From positions 3,286,001-3,350,000 of the forward strand of contig CM082595.2 of the NCBI GenBank assembly GCA_040954595.2: a DNA stretch of 64,000 nt, read 5' to 3'. The first letter of the stretch is position 1, and each line of letters begins with the position of its first letter. A program made the position numbers and the translations under genes. This document shows, piece after piece, positions 14,401-25,318 of this stretch. The notes below the pieces were generated by a model that did not search any database, was not told where the DNA came from, and saw only the letters and a list, made by a program, of their open reading frames with translations. Origin of the DNA: Balanoglossus misakiensis. Taxonomy: Eukaryota; Hemichordata.

Positions 14401-17400
14401 AGCAAATGTTTCTGGCCTTACCGATCCCCATTCTCCGACAGTGAAGGCATAGTTGTTGCATGTTGGGACGGCGCAGATCTCAAAGGTGGTTGGGATTGTA
14501 AGTCCATTCGATGTGCACAGGTTATTGGAGACGATCTCCCCGGAGTTGGTTACACAAGTCACGCTGCGGAATCTGTACGATGTACCACATGTTGCAGAGC
14601 ACTGTGATAAAAAAGATGCTGCATTTAGGAACTTGCATCACAGACTCACACAAGTCTTAAGGCAAATTACAGTTGTCCGTATATAAGAAGTGTGTGAGAA
14701 TTGTCACTGATAGCATTCCTCCCACAGAGACAGACTATGTCTGTCTGATAGTCTGTCTGTCTTTCTCTCTGTCTCTCTCCAACAGAGACTGACTCCTGCG
14801 ATCACTCTCTCTCCTACAGAGACCCTCTCTCAGCAAGAATTTAACAGAAAACACCAGTGTGGCTACAAGTCTACTGTATGATGTCTGGCCTGTACAAAAC
14901 TCACCTCGCCCCACTCGCCAACTGTGACGGTGTACACAACACAAGATGGCACCTCACACAATTGAGTTGAGACTGGTGTAGTCACACCAGCTGCGTTGCA
15001 CAGTGAATTATCGACAATAGTCGTCCCATCCTGGTAGCAGGTCACTGTTCGAGAACGGGCAGAAGTCCCACAAGTTGCAGAGCACTATAAGATACAAACA
15101 ATCCTAAAGTTAGCTTTGAAAAGTTACAATTGCGAAGCCAATCCTTCTGCAATGGGATGGTGTTGCCCAAAATGAGACATGTATATTTGTAGAATATTTA
15201 CTTGGCTAAAAACCGGAACATCTACAACAGAATCTTTTAAAAGTGCCTCGCGATACCCTTGTAACTCATATTTGATGAATGTTGAATTCCAATTTCAGTC
15301 ATCTCCGCGCAAGAACTGACACTTCATTATGATATATTAACAAACGCAATACCTTTAACATGTTTCCTCTGGGTAACTCTTTTATTTTTCTTTGAATCTT
15401 TTTTAAAATCCTCATAGGATATCAAATGTTTAACGCTTTTTTTTAATTTCAGCCACAAACAAACGATCAACAAAACACAAACAGCAACAGTAGAGTTGAA
15501 TTTTTATACCTGTCCCCAACTGCTAACTACAAAAAAATAGTTGACGCAGCTAGGTACACTGCAGATCTCCGCACTAACTGGCACTGAGAGACCAACATTT
15601 TGACAAAGTGAGTTGTCTACTACGGCATTGGTGTTTGACCTGCAGGAAACACTCCTGCTTCTAAATGAGTTTCCACAGGTTGCCGAACACTAATGCATGG
15701 AATGTGGGATGAGAAAATGTATGAAATCGTAAATAAATGTGTGAAGTAATGATTCTAATGATAAATGAAAATAATGCTATTTATTTCAGCAACTGATACG
15801 CTATCAGAAGTTCCTTGCTCGTTCGCAATAACAGCAAGACGATCGCGATTGTAAGCTGTAGGCTAAAACATACTTCCTTGATATTTTGTCTTTGAACGAA
15901 AATCACAAACCTCCATGAACTTGTAATAAGTAACCCCTTATATTTATACAAAATGTAATGCTATTGGTCCCTGTAAATTATACCTAGAAATTCTATAACG
16001 AGGTTTAAAAAGAAGATAGCTCACCTGGCCCCATTCGCCAACAACAAACGCATAATTAACACAAGCAGGCACACTGCACAGTTCAGTGGCCACTGGAGTA
16101 GTCAGACCTACGGCGTTACACAAGGAATTATCAACGATGGTCGCTCCGTCCTGGTAACATGTCACAGTTCGGGTACGAGCAGATGTTCCGCAAGTTGCTG
16201 AACACTATAAAAGAAATTTATAGAATTAGCCATGTAAATAAAAGCGTTTTATTTTTAATTATGGCAATGTAAAACTCTAGCTTCTGTTGGTTCTTGTGGT
16301 TGAAACGAAATGAAACATAAGATGTGCGTAATGAAATGCACAGATTGTTTTGTGACTGTCATGATTTGTTCTAAGAGATGTCACAACTCATGAAGTTTAA
16401 TCATTGAAGACATGCATCCCAATTTTCTTTGAATTAGTAATTTTGAAATGCAGTACACCACTTACTAACTACATGTACATAGTTTCTTAAAACTCATATA
16501 GTTAAATAGTTCGGTTGTGTTGACCCTTACGCAGAGAGTCGATAAGTATAGTCAGAGCAAAGTCACCACATTGTCAAACTATCGTGGTATTTGTGATCAG
16601 TTTCTGTAACGCGAAAGGCTATCGATGTACTTCTGTTAACTAAAACATGATGGAACTTCGGCCAATAGAGTTCTAATCCCGCCTGCATTGAGGCCAAATA
16701 TGGCAATGTTTTAGATGGTACATCAGCCAATGGAGTTTAATCCCACCTGCATTGAGGCCAAATATGGCAATGTTTTAGATGGTACAATTTAGGCTGTGGC
16801 CTTATTTATCAGTGTGGTCACCTGATTGCTATAATCATGCAAGGTGATGGATGTGGTATATCTCTAGTAATCGAGGGTTCAACATGTTTTAGAAGACATC
16901 ATAACGCGAATAACTTCTTATGTGAATCGAAACTGCGAGATAGAACGTCTGTGGCATTAAAATTGGTCCTTTATCGGATGTCTCTGTTAAGTTCTGTAGC
17001 ATTTCCCGTTGAAGTCCGTTTGCTTATATTAGACGTTGATAAACAAACAAACTACTACACATCTTCCTTCTGAATGTGTTACTAACAATATGTGTATCAG
17101 CAATTTCGTTCATCGTTACATGTTTTGTGAGGAAACTCGTGTATTTCTGAATGGTTGGCAAAGTGAGTAACAGTTCCACAAAGTGCAGACTAGTGCTTAA
17201 CACGCCAAAACAGCAACAGTAGAGTTGAATTTTTATACCTGTCCCCAACTTCCTACTACAAAAAAATAGTTGACGCAGCTAGGTACACTGCAGATCTCCG
17301 CACTAACTGGCACTGAGAGACCAACATTTTGACAAAGTGAGTTGTCTACTACGGCATTGGTGTTAGACCTGCAGGAAACTGTCCTGCTTCTAAATGAGTT

Positions 17401-20400
17401 TCCACAGGTTGCCGAACACTAATGCATGGAATGTGGGATGAGAAAATGTATGAAATCGTAAATAAATGTGTGAAGTAATGATTCTAATGATAAATGAAAA
17501 TAATGCTATTTATTTCAGCAACTGATACGCTATCAGAAGTTCCTTGCTCGTTCGCAATACGATCGCGATTGTGTATCTAGTTTATGTTTCAAGCGTCTTT
17601 ACTTCTGTAAAACATAGTTCCTTGACATTTTGTCTTTGTACGAAAATCACAAACCCCCATGAACTTGTAATACGTAACCAAATTTATTAATAATGTTATT
17701 GGTCCCAGAAATCTATACCTAGAATAGTAGAAATTCTATAACGAGGTTTAAAAAGAAGATATCTCACCTGGCCCCATTCGCCAACAACAAATGCATAATT
17801 AACACAAGCAGGAACACTGCACAGTTCAGTGGCCACTGGAGTAGTCAGACCTACTGCGTTACACAAGGAACTATCAACGATGGTCGCTCCGTCCTGGTAA
17901 CATGTCACAGTTCGGGTACGAGCAGATGTTCCGCAAGTTGCTGAACACTATAAAAGAAATTATAAAATTAGCCATGTGAATTCAAACGTTTTCTAGTTGT
18001 GACAGTGTCTAGAGCTTTCGCTGGTTGTGGTACTGAAATACTATTGGTCCCAGAACATTATACCTAGAAATTATGAAAAACATGTTTTAAAAAAAGGATA
18101 GCTCACCTGGCCCCATTCGCCAACAACAAACGCATAATTAACACAAGCAGGAACACTACACAGTTCAGTGGCTGCTGGAGTAGTCAGACCTACGGCGTTA
18201 CACAAGGAATTATCAACGATGGTCGCTCCGTCCTGGTAACATGTCACAGTTCGGGTACGAGCAGATGTTCCGCAAGTAGCTGAACACTAAAAAAGATAAT
18301 TCTTAAATTAGCCAAGAGAATCAAAATGTGTTGTTAAGTAATAGTGAATGTAAAAGTAGAGTTTCTCTCTGTCTCTGTCTAGCCTCCCTCCGCCCTCCCC
18401 CTTCTTTGAGACTATTGTCACACCACTGTATTGACGATCTCAATACTCAGGGCAGTCCCTGTTCCTAAGTAATGCACTGGTTCACTTACTGCGCTCCAGG
18501 CTCCAACGACAAACGCGTAGCTGGTGCAGGCGGGAACAGAGCACACTTCTGTGGCTGCTGGTCTACTGAGTCCTCCATTGGTACACAAAGCGTCGTCAAC
18601 AATAGTTGTACCGTCCAGGTAGCATGTCACAGTTCTGCTGCGGAAGGAATCCCCACAGGTGGCTGAACACTACATAGAATGCAAAAAAAGAGAAGTCTTA
18701 AACTTGCTATTATATTTTCTCAGGGCAAGTTTAGATTAGTCTCTCTTGAAATTAGGGATAAAAATCAGGGGTCAACGCAATGGCAGAGCAAAATTGTTTC
18801 AATTGTCTCAAATTTGAAATTCAAAATGGCCGCCAATCTCTATGTTAAATTTATGGTAAAAACAAGACGATGAACAACCACGTTTCTTCAACTCAATCAA
18901 ACGAAGCATGTTATGCCTAAACTTGCAACTTACGCTTCCCCACGCTCCAACAACAAACGCGTAATTGCTCTCGCACGAGTTTGTGTTACAGCTTTCAGAC
19001 GTAGCGGGCGCTTCTCCAAGACCGGCGTTTATGCAGAGGTCAGAGCTGACTTGTTGTGAAGCAGCGGCGTCGTAGCACACCACCAGTCGGGTTCTCACTC
19101 CTGTGCCGCAGGTAACGGAACACTGGGAAGAAAAAAAATGATTTCTTCTAAATGAGCTATGATCAAATGAAGACAGAATAAGTAAAATGAAGTCTGGGAT
19201 CAGAAAAGGGTGGTCAAACCTGTGTTAGTGGTCACCTCTGTATAGTGGTCACCTCTATATAATGGCCACTTTGTTAAAGTCCTTGGGCAATTTACATGTG
19301 CATTATTGGGCTTGTATATGAAAAAAATTATATCATCGCAGAAGGTATACATACCACTCCCCAGCTGCTAACGTAGTATGAGTATGCTTGTTCGCACTGT
19401 GGTACTGTACATGTCTCGTAGTCTAGTGGTTTGGTGAGACCAGCATTCTGACAGTTGACGTCGTCGACGATTGAATTGGCGCCCTGTTCCACACAGCTGA
19501 CTGATCTTGTTCTATAAGAGTTTCCGCAAGTTGCACTGCACTGTAATTATGAAAAAGAGGAGATTTTCTTCAGCCGAGAATGTGGCAGCATTTACTTGTA
19601 GACTACTCAGTGCCACCGATCTAACAGAATGATAACACAGTTGCAGTTAACATCACAATAGATCATCTTTTCATCTTTTCAGTTATCATGGAAATATTAT
19701 TATGACAGCGCGTGGCCAATTTTGGAAATGGTCCACGCGGTTGGTGTTTGTTGTTAGTTTTGCACAGCCAAGCGCATATCACATGACCAGTACGTGCATT
19801 GCTAAAGGCTGATATACCACTTGTGTTTATGGGTGCGTGCGTAAGAAATACGTCAGCGACTTACCGCGCCCCACTCTCCCACGGAATACACGTAGGTGTC
19901 TACCACTGGACAGGAAGGGAGGTTGGTGCAGGCTCGGCTGCTGATGGGCTGGCGCCACACACCGCATAGACCATTCTCGACGAACTCGCTGTTGTCTGAG
20001 CGCTGGCAGGAGACGGTACGAGTTTGGACACCTTGGCCGCACGTGACTAGACACTGGAAAGGCAGAGGTAATATAGAAGGCACGGGTCAGGCGCTGGTGG
20101 AAAGTGCATAGAAATGATCAAGAAATGAAAAAAAATAGAATCGAATATTAGTGGTGGCAAATTAAGGGTTAACTCACTGCTCCCCATTCACTTGTTTCCC
20201 AGTGCACTGGAATCACTCCGCCATAGTTCAGGAACGCGAACTGGGGCCAAACGGTGGCGAAGTTGGTCATACGGGTGTTGAGTGTCAAGTAACAATCCCC
20301 GCTGGATATCATGCCGTTGCCGCTCAGAGGAAGACCCTTGAAGCAACCGATCACGTAGGGGAAGTCAGGAGTGATGTGGTATTGGTACACGCCCTGGCCG

Positions 20401-21224
20401 TTCAGTCGGCCATTACACTCGTCCAAATCCGCGGTGGTGAGGGTGTTGCCATTTTCGTCGTTTGGTCCGTAGATGAGAAAACCGTCCATGGCAATACCTG
20501 GAAGGAAATAAACAATCATTAAAATCCGCGATGTTATTCAAAGCACGTTCGCTGTGTTAAAAGCAACCAGAACTGGTAGTTCACGCGAGATCTCGCAGGG
20601 TCTCGTGAAGTTCAGAAAAGGGTCCATTGCCATCCCCCCTCCGACAATCCACACGTTTGTTTGTTGTGAGTATAGGCTTTACTTACCGACGACTGGTGAA
20701 GGCTGTCCAGGGGTAGTAGCGGTCCCTTCGATACAGACAGGTGTGGTTCTGTAATGGTAACGGCCGGCGGCATCGGGACGTCCGACACAGGAATCAACGG
20801 GCTCGGCGTGGATCCCTTCAACGGCGTTTTCTCCCACGTCGTTGAGGGCGTTGTAGAAGGGAACACCGTTGACGGCGTAACCAATTGGCCCCTCCGGCAG
20901 ACAAGACAGTGTCTCGGCCACGGTGGGATTCCGCGGTACGTAAGCGGTGTAGACCTGGGCGGACATGGAGTACAGGTAGTCCGGTGGGTCTGGGAAGGTG
21001 CCCGTGGCATGATCGGGCACGCCGTTGCTGCGCAGGGCGTAGACCTCGACGCCGTTGTACGTTTCCGCCCCGACGGTGACGAAGCCAATCTCGCCGGTGT
21101 TCCCTTCCACGGTGCCGGCCGTCCTGAAAGCGCTGATCTGATCTTCGGTCAGACCACGAACGTTGGCCGCCATCGCCAACACCGAGAGGGCGCAAAGCAG
21201 CCCTTTGTTGATCCCAGACTTCAT
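447..21224 (-). CDS. Giant secreted YHYH-domain plus 52-TSR protein, 54 coding exons
   Basis: Splicing the readable exons gives about 10,224 nt (about 3,407 aa): a signal peptide (starts MKSGINKGLLCALS), a YHYH-type region in exons 1-2, then 52 consecutive thrombospondin type 1 repeats. I chose the ATG at 21224; the upstream in-frame GTG is not a eukaryotic start. Each TSR exon encodes 59-63 aa with six Cys (C-xxx-C-G...R-x-R...C...C...C...C) and starts CSATCG or similar. The repeat's Trp lies at the end of the preceding exon (WG[EQ], intron, CSATCG). All TSR exons are phase 0 at both ends, so whole exons can duplicate without breaking the frame. Details are in the block entries below. The protein is presumably extracellular; TSRs typically bind glycosaminoglycans or other matrix proteins. 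No transmembrane segment, protease or other domain is visible. It could be split into more than one transcript, but no internal start or stop suggests this. The 3' end is the least certain part. Confidence 0.88.
846..12542 (-). CDS. Exons 18-53: twelve A-B-C TSR exon triplets
   Basis: Type A (177 nt, VECHEQTTDTVVADSFC) exons: 12366-12542, 11247-11423, 10307-10483, 9365-9541, 8422-8598, 7385-7561, 6349-6525, 5408-5584, 4309-4485, 3370-3546, 2430-2606, 1490-1666. Type B (177 nt, VTCVLAGTDTAVDQAQC): 12070-12246, 10951-11127, 10014-10190, 9070-9246, 8127-8303, 7090-7266, 6056-6232, 5113-5289, 4014-4190, 3075-3251, 2135-2311, 1195-1371. Type C (183 nt; last copy 186, VSCVVVGTNVPVDTGNC): 11576-11758, 10610-10792, 9668-9850, 8725-8907, 7815-7997, 6778-6960, 5712-5894, 4768-4950, 3673-3855, 2733-2915, 1793-1975, 846-1031. 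Transcription order is A, B, C. All copies are open with intact splice sites. A exons end GAYGE (Tyr in place of Trp), B ends EWGV or EWGE, C ends WSE, WSQ or WGQ. Four A exons use a GC donor. Confidence 0.9.
1372..3900 (-). repeat. Near-identical 940-bp tandem units (2.7 copies)
   Basis: 1372-2311, 2312-3251 and 3252 to about 3900 align without gaps at a 940-bp period, introns included. Copies 2 and 3 look identical by eye until about 3858. Copy 1 differs from copy 2 mainly in its C exon (TGNCAAA against NANCASA). Similarity to the copy 3 pattern breaks near 3930. Confidence 0.85.
6525..8400 (-). repeat. Near-identical tandem units of about 1,037 bp
   Basis: The intron stretch from 6530 to 6777 is repeated almost base for base at 7567-7814, and the flanking exons follow. 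Both units carry the GC-donor A exon (6349-6525 and 7385-7561) and a C exon ending WGQ. Confidence 0.8.
11440..11480. repeat. (TCA)n microsatellite
   Basis: About 13 uninterrupted TCA units in the intron between a C exon (11576-11758) and an A exon (11247-11423). Confidence 0.9.
12744..20053 (-). CDS. Exons 3-17: fifteen diverged TSR modules
   Basis: In order of transcription: 19865-20053, 19355-19540, 18934-19122, 18490-18669, 18107-18286, 17768-17947, 17239-17418, 16025-16204, 15510-15689, 14905-15084, 14422-14601, 13973-14149, 13515-13697, 13157-13339 and 12744-12926. Each is one TSR of 59-63 aa and phase 0-0. Some acceptors are TAG rather than CAG. The first module (CLVTCGQGVQTRTVSC) and third module (CSVTCGTGVRTR) fit the classical TSR and the CxxTCxxG O-fucosylation pattern; the rest have TCGTS, TCGNS or TCGTA instead. 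Exon 16 (IEQSSGDVVNDAFC, RPVAQETC) resembles type A of the downstream array and exon 17 (YGFEVGSWSS) resembles type C, so they look like relatives of the units that were later amplified. Confidence 0.88.
15480..17960 (-). repeat. Duplicated two-exon block inside the TSR gene
   Basis: The block with exons 15510-15689 and 16025-16204 and the intron between them is repeated at 17214-17960 with exons 17239-17418 and 17768-17947. Intron sequence beside the exons matches closely. Between the blocks (16205-17210) lies about 1 kb of single-copy intron containing a short tandem repeat. Confidence 0.8.
16661..16787. repeat. 65-bp tandem duplication in a TSR intron
   Basis: Two copies, 16661-16725 and 16726-16787, share a block beginning CCTGCATTGAGGCCAAATAT and ending TTTTAGATGGTACA. 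Confidence 0.85.
18797..18860 (+). repeat. Dispersed repeat, AAATGGCCGCC family, copy 1
   Basis: TTGTCTCAAATTTGAAATTC and AAAATGGCCGCCAATCTCT in a TSR-gene intron; matches 39992-40055 closely and 32768-32812 in part. Confidence 0.7.
19226..19268. repeat. 17-bp tandem repeat in a TSR intron
   Basis: About 2.5 copies of TAGTGGTCACCTCTGTA; the last is degenerate. Confidence 0.7.
20178..21224 (-). CDS. Exons 1-2: signal peptide and YHYH-type domain
   Basis: Exon 1 is 20687-21224 (ends phase 1, donor GTAAGT) and exon 2 is 20178-20497 (acceptor TTTCCTTCCAG, ends phase 0, donor GTGAGT). Residues 1 to about 24 form a signal peptide ending near ANVRG. The rest reads as a YHYH-family domain. Exon 1 carries GRYHYRTTPVC and the GPIGYAVNGVPFYN segment; exon 2 carries GIAMDGFLIYGP and YQYHITPDFPYVIGCFKG. 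The name-giving motif is therefore present in two degenerate forms, YHYR and YQYH. The YHYH family (Pfam) has no firmly established molecular function. Exon 2 ends in TSEWGA, which supplies the Trp of the first TSR. The family call is from remembered motif patterns and is moderately sure. Confidence 0.8.
20580..20630 (+). repeat. Dispersed repeat, CGCGAGATCTCG family, 3' fragment
   Basis: CACGCGAGATCTCGCAGGG and TCTCGTGAAGTTCAGAAAAG in TSR-gene intron 1 match the end of the 50785-51005 copy. Confidence 0.6.
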
Positions 21225-21652
21225 TTTAATACCCACTGGTCCTAGGAATTACAGAGAAGCGTGTTTATTTTGCGAAACCAAACTGGTCACTGGACTGATA
21301 AAACACATGGAGTGTACATATTCCAAGTACATGTACTCATAAAATCAAACATTGAGTAATGCAAAAGTATAGTATACTTTAAGTGTGGCCGGTAAGTTTT
21401 TTATCTGTCCGAATATAAAATCAGAGGGTTGTACGCAAGATTCCCTGAACATGAGATGGCTGTATCCCGTATTGTAACACACCATGCAGCGAACCCTCGA
21501 TCGTGATTCGTCAATACGCCGTCACGTGACCTTAGTCATGTCGAACTGTTCCCTAAGGCATCATTTCGATCGGTTTCTGCCCTGTACTGTTGCCCCGTCT
21601 TGATATAATTCCGTGTTTGGTGTGTTACAAAAAAATGACGACTAACATATTC

Positions 21653-21779
21653 GGGCAACAGTGTATTTTTGATGACCTCGGGACTGCCAGTCACACCAAA
21701 ACCGTCTGTTTTCCCGAGGGCTAGGACTGTTTTAGTTGTGACTAGCAGCGGCCTCGGTCATCAAAATACACTGTTGCCC
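21653..21779. mobile_element. Small foldback (MITE-like) element
   Basis: A 127-bp near-palindrome. The left end GGGCAACAGTGTATTTTT and following GATGACC are matched in reverse complement at the right end with one gap. Inner parts (GTCACACCAAAAC against GTTTTAGTTGTGAC) also pair imperfectly. No coding capacity and no clear target-site duplication. Confidence 0.6.
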
Positions 21780-24700
21780 TCATTGTCAGCCATCATGTGT
21801 ATATTGACTTTCACGCACAGTGGCTCACACATGCGCATACCACGCCACATTCCTTCACTAACAGGCGAGAAGTGGCAATAGTATCGAGTTACTCAGGCGT
21901 TCTAAACTTTCTGTATGTAAATCTACTGAAGTATGCATATATTTCTACAAGGAAACGCTCATGTTGGAGTCTGCGCACATGACACTTGAATCACTTAGAA
22001 AATCACCTATGAAATCTTGTTTAACTTTACTATGCCCCAATAGGCAGGGTGTGTCTGCCACGATTTGCAAGTCAGGACAAAAGACACGCACCGATCAAAG
22101 AGCTTTTGTATCGTGTTCAAAAGACCCCAAAATGTTTTCTGAAACAGCAGTTACGTAACTCGGTGAAAAGTCGTGTCTTTAAAAAAAAGCCCGTGCGTTG
22201 GCGTACCCTTATGGTGGTGGTGGTGGTAGGCCTAATTTGATTAGCGGAGATTTAGTTCGGTAAATATGCGTGCATGCCTGTCTAAGCCGTCATAAATCTA
22301 GTAACAATTTTATACCCGCAATTTTGGTGGTTTTGATACCAAGAGATAATTATGTGCAAATGTCCTCCCAGGCCAAACTGCAACGGCAGACGACCACACC
22401 ACTAAGTACAAGCTCTAAATCGATAAACGTGTACTCGAGGCGACAGCATGGCCAATACTACGATTCTGGCTGTCGTTTGCAAAGAAAATAATGACAGACT
22501 CCAGGCCTGTGCGCCTCACAATATATCCAGGGCTCTGCATCAGGATTGCAGCGCCCCAGGATTGTAGTCTGGGCCAATTCTAAGTACACTTGTCATGACA
22601 TAACCACTTTCACTATGGTTCCAGCAAACCACAAAAGCGTGGGCATGCGTAGTTAATGAAACGGTCTCAGGGTGTGGCCGGCTGTACAGTCACCCTGTTA
22701 TATCAGTTCATTGCACCGCGCCTTGTTTGGTTAATCGTAGACCAAAAGGAAAAAATGCTAAATCGTGTGGATTCATGGTAAATTTCAGATTTCATGAAAA
22801 AATAAAAATGTGTACGCATGTTACCCACGTCCGAGATAATATTGAAAAACTCGGTTTGGCGACATATGCTAATTAGATCAGCCGGCACTTTCGCCATGCC
22901 AAGCGCTTTTTTAAAAAGTTTAGGGCACAATATTAAGGAAAGTTTAGCTGCGTTTTCCGAGGGTTGTAATTTTGTTGTGTGTCGAGTTTGGAACTATAAT
23001 AGAGTTGTTTTGTTTGCAGAACACTGCAAAGAACGCGAACAATGTAACCCGTGTTTGCTTAATAATGGTCAGAGGTCGAACAGGGAGCGGTCCCCTAAAC
23101 GCTTTTGGACTAAGAACGAAAGTGTTCCTGAATTTTCAGTTTTTAAATACACATCTTTTGCAGCATTTTGTAATCCACCTGGTAAGCTCGGATTAACCTG
23201 TTCAAATTCGTCTTCGTGTGTGGCTTTGAGGAGGTACTATTAAACCGGGGTTTCGTGGAACTTTGCGTGTTTAAAGAGTCCCTCTTTGTAAGTTTTTTTA
23301 TCGATTAAATTTAAACCCACGAGGAGACATTCGGGCATGTAAAAAGTTAAGCATTCGCGTTTGAGGGAAGCGTATTAGCACACCTGTAGCTTGCGTGCAA
23401 AGAGAGACAGAGGAGAACGAATCCACCGGACGATGAGACAACACCCAAATTTAGTCAAAAATGTCAAAAATAAGTATCTGCACTCGAAAATGATCGCATT
23501 CAAAAGTAAGTCTTAACAGGGAAAGAGTAACTGATCGCTTACCTCTTTCTGCGATGAGAACAGAACAGGGCAGGGTTGGAAAAAAAAGTTTAGAAGAGCG
23601 TCTCTCCACTTAAGACCCCAGTTCGTGGAAGCGACCGGCGACCAGACAGGTACCTCTGAAGAGTAGGAAGCCAAGTGAATCTTTCACAGATATTGTTTAA
23701 GATTTATCTTGTGCCTTTACATGGGGGTAGACAAAGGGTGATTATCATGCAAATCCCGTTATCTAACCCCCTTCCACACTTTCATTGAATTTCTCCTCCA
23801 CTGAGAAAGCGACGGTGAATGAGTAGAGCCAACATCATGTCAGAGACACTTCCCAGCGACCCTTTCTGAACACGCCCTGAAAATAAAATTATACTTCCCG
23901 TCTATATTTCTCGATTTCTCTCGGCTTTCTCTTAAACTCTAACAATCGATAGTTTTCGGGGAATATTTTACTGTTGGCAATAAATGCACTTTTCCAGTTA
24001 ATGGACCTGGACAACGTCCAAACTTGTACCATTTAAGAGGGAATCCCAAAAGTCAACTATCTTTAGGGTAATTTTGGTTTGTCAAGTGTAGCATGGCAAA
24101 GAGTATAGATTGATTTGCTTTATTGATCCTAGCTTTACTTGTTGGAAGAAGAAGAAAAAAAGGCAGTATTGAATCGAATCCACTACTTTGTTACGCAACG
24201 TCAAAGCAAGTTCTTTCCGCACCCAGAGTCGTACGTAACAGTGTTCCATGACGGTTTTGGATTGGTCGACAGGCAATCAAACGATAGGGGCGTGGTAGCG
24301 CGAAAATCCTGTGAGCGACAGGATCCGATCTGTATGGAACACGGGATGCGTTGACATCGTTCGGCAAATGAAGCGCGGACATGTTACCCCATCCGTGACA
24401 TGTTACACACGACTATTGTCAACGGGGGATCAACCATTTGCTCTACCTGTATCCAATGTAAAAACAAAAGAACTTCAGTATTTCATATATTTTCACTCAG
24501 GACACCGCCCCAACTTAAACATGCTTGGTGAACTTGGACCAGATCTGAAGGCGAAGGTGGCCGATTTGTTATGTTGGATTGACGGGAAAAAATCTCTCAG
24601 TGTCAAGAAATTATGCAGCTTTGTTGTAGAAATTATGAGCATTTTTTTCAATGGTCGGTCACTTTGTCACCAAGGCGTGTTTCCTATAATAAGATCCTGC

Positions 24701-25183
24701 ATGAGACAAACTGACATGTCTCGAAGTGTTTGGTCAAAATCGCCGTGTGGAAACTGCAGGTTTGAAGCTTGCAAACCATATAAACGTCATCTCAGCGTCA
24801 TTGGGGAAGACTTATAGGGAGAGAAAGTTATGAATGGTCTCCCTTAGTAAACCATAGCCCACATTCTATGTGTAAGTAAGGTGCTGAGCGTGAACGGAAC
24901 TCAGTGAAACAAAGGCGGAGGTATTTTGTTACATCATCCGCCACACCATTCAGTTCCACCAGCACTTGTTAACGATTTCGTTTGTTATTATACCAAATGA
25001 CAAATGGACATTAACACCCCTTCTGAGCAGACCTATGAAACCAGGCTGCGCCCAACCCACATAGTGCATTCTCCATCAGTTCAATAAACGAAATTCGCAC
25101 GTATGGACCGACCTCTTCATAAAATATCAAGGTGCTCTTGATAGTATTCGGTGCGTCTCTCTTCACCGACTTGTCATGATTGT

Positions 25184-25318
25184 ATCCATCCATCCATCCA
25201 TCCATCCATCCATCCATCCATCCATCCATCCATCCATCCATCCATCCATCCATCCATCCATCCATCCATCCATCCATCCATCCATCCATCCATCCATCCA
25301 TCCATCCATCCATCCATC
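25184..25318. repeat. (ATCC)n microsatellite, about 34 units
   Basis: Uninterrupted tetranucleotide repeat. It produces long artefactual frames of repeated Pro-Ser-Ile-His on one strand and Met-Asp-Gly-Trp on the other. Confidence 0.98.

Noticed and set aside
447-21224. TSR region as several separate genes
   Set aside because: No internal signal peptide, stop codon or poly(A) signal interrupts the chain of phase 0 exons; one gene is simplest, though transcripts could still end early.
20612-21245. Overlapping frames in other phases across exons 1-2 of the TSR gene, including plus-strand frames
   Set aside because: GC-richer exon sequence keeps several frames open by chance; only the minus frame has a signal peptide and YHYH-type motifs.
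24881-24970. Weak inverted similarity (GTGCTG, GGAACT, GGCGGA)
   Set aside because: The matched blocks are short and unequally spaced; could be chance.
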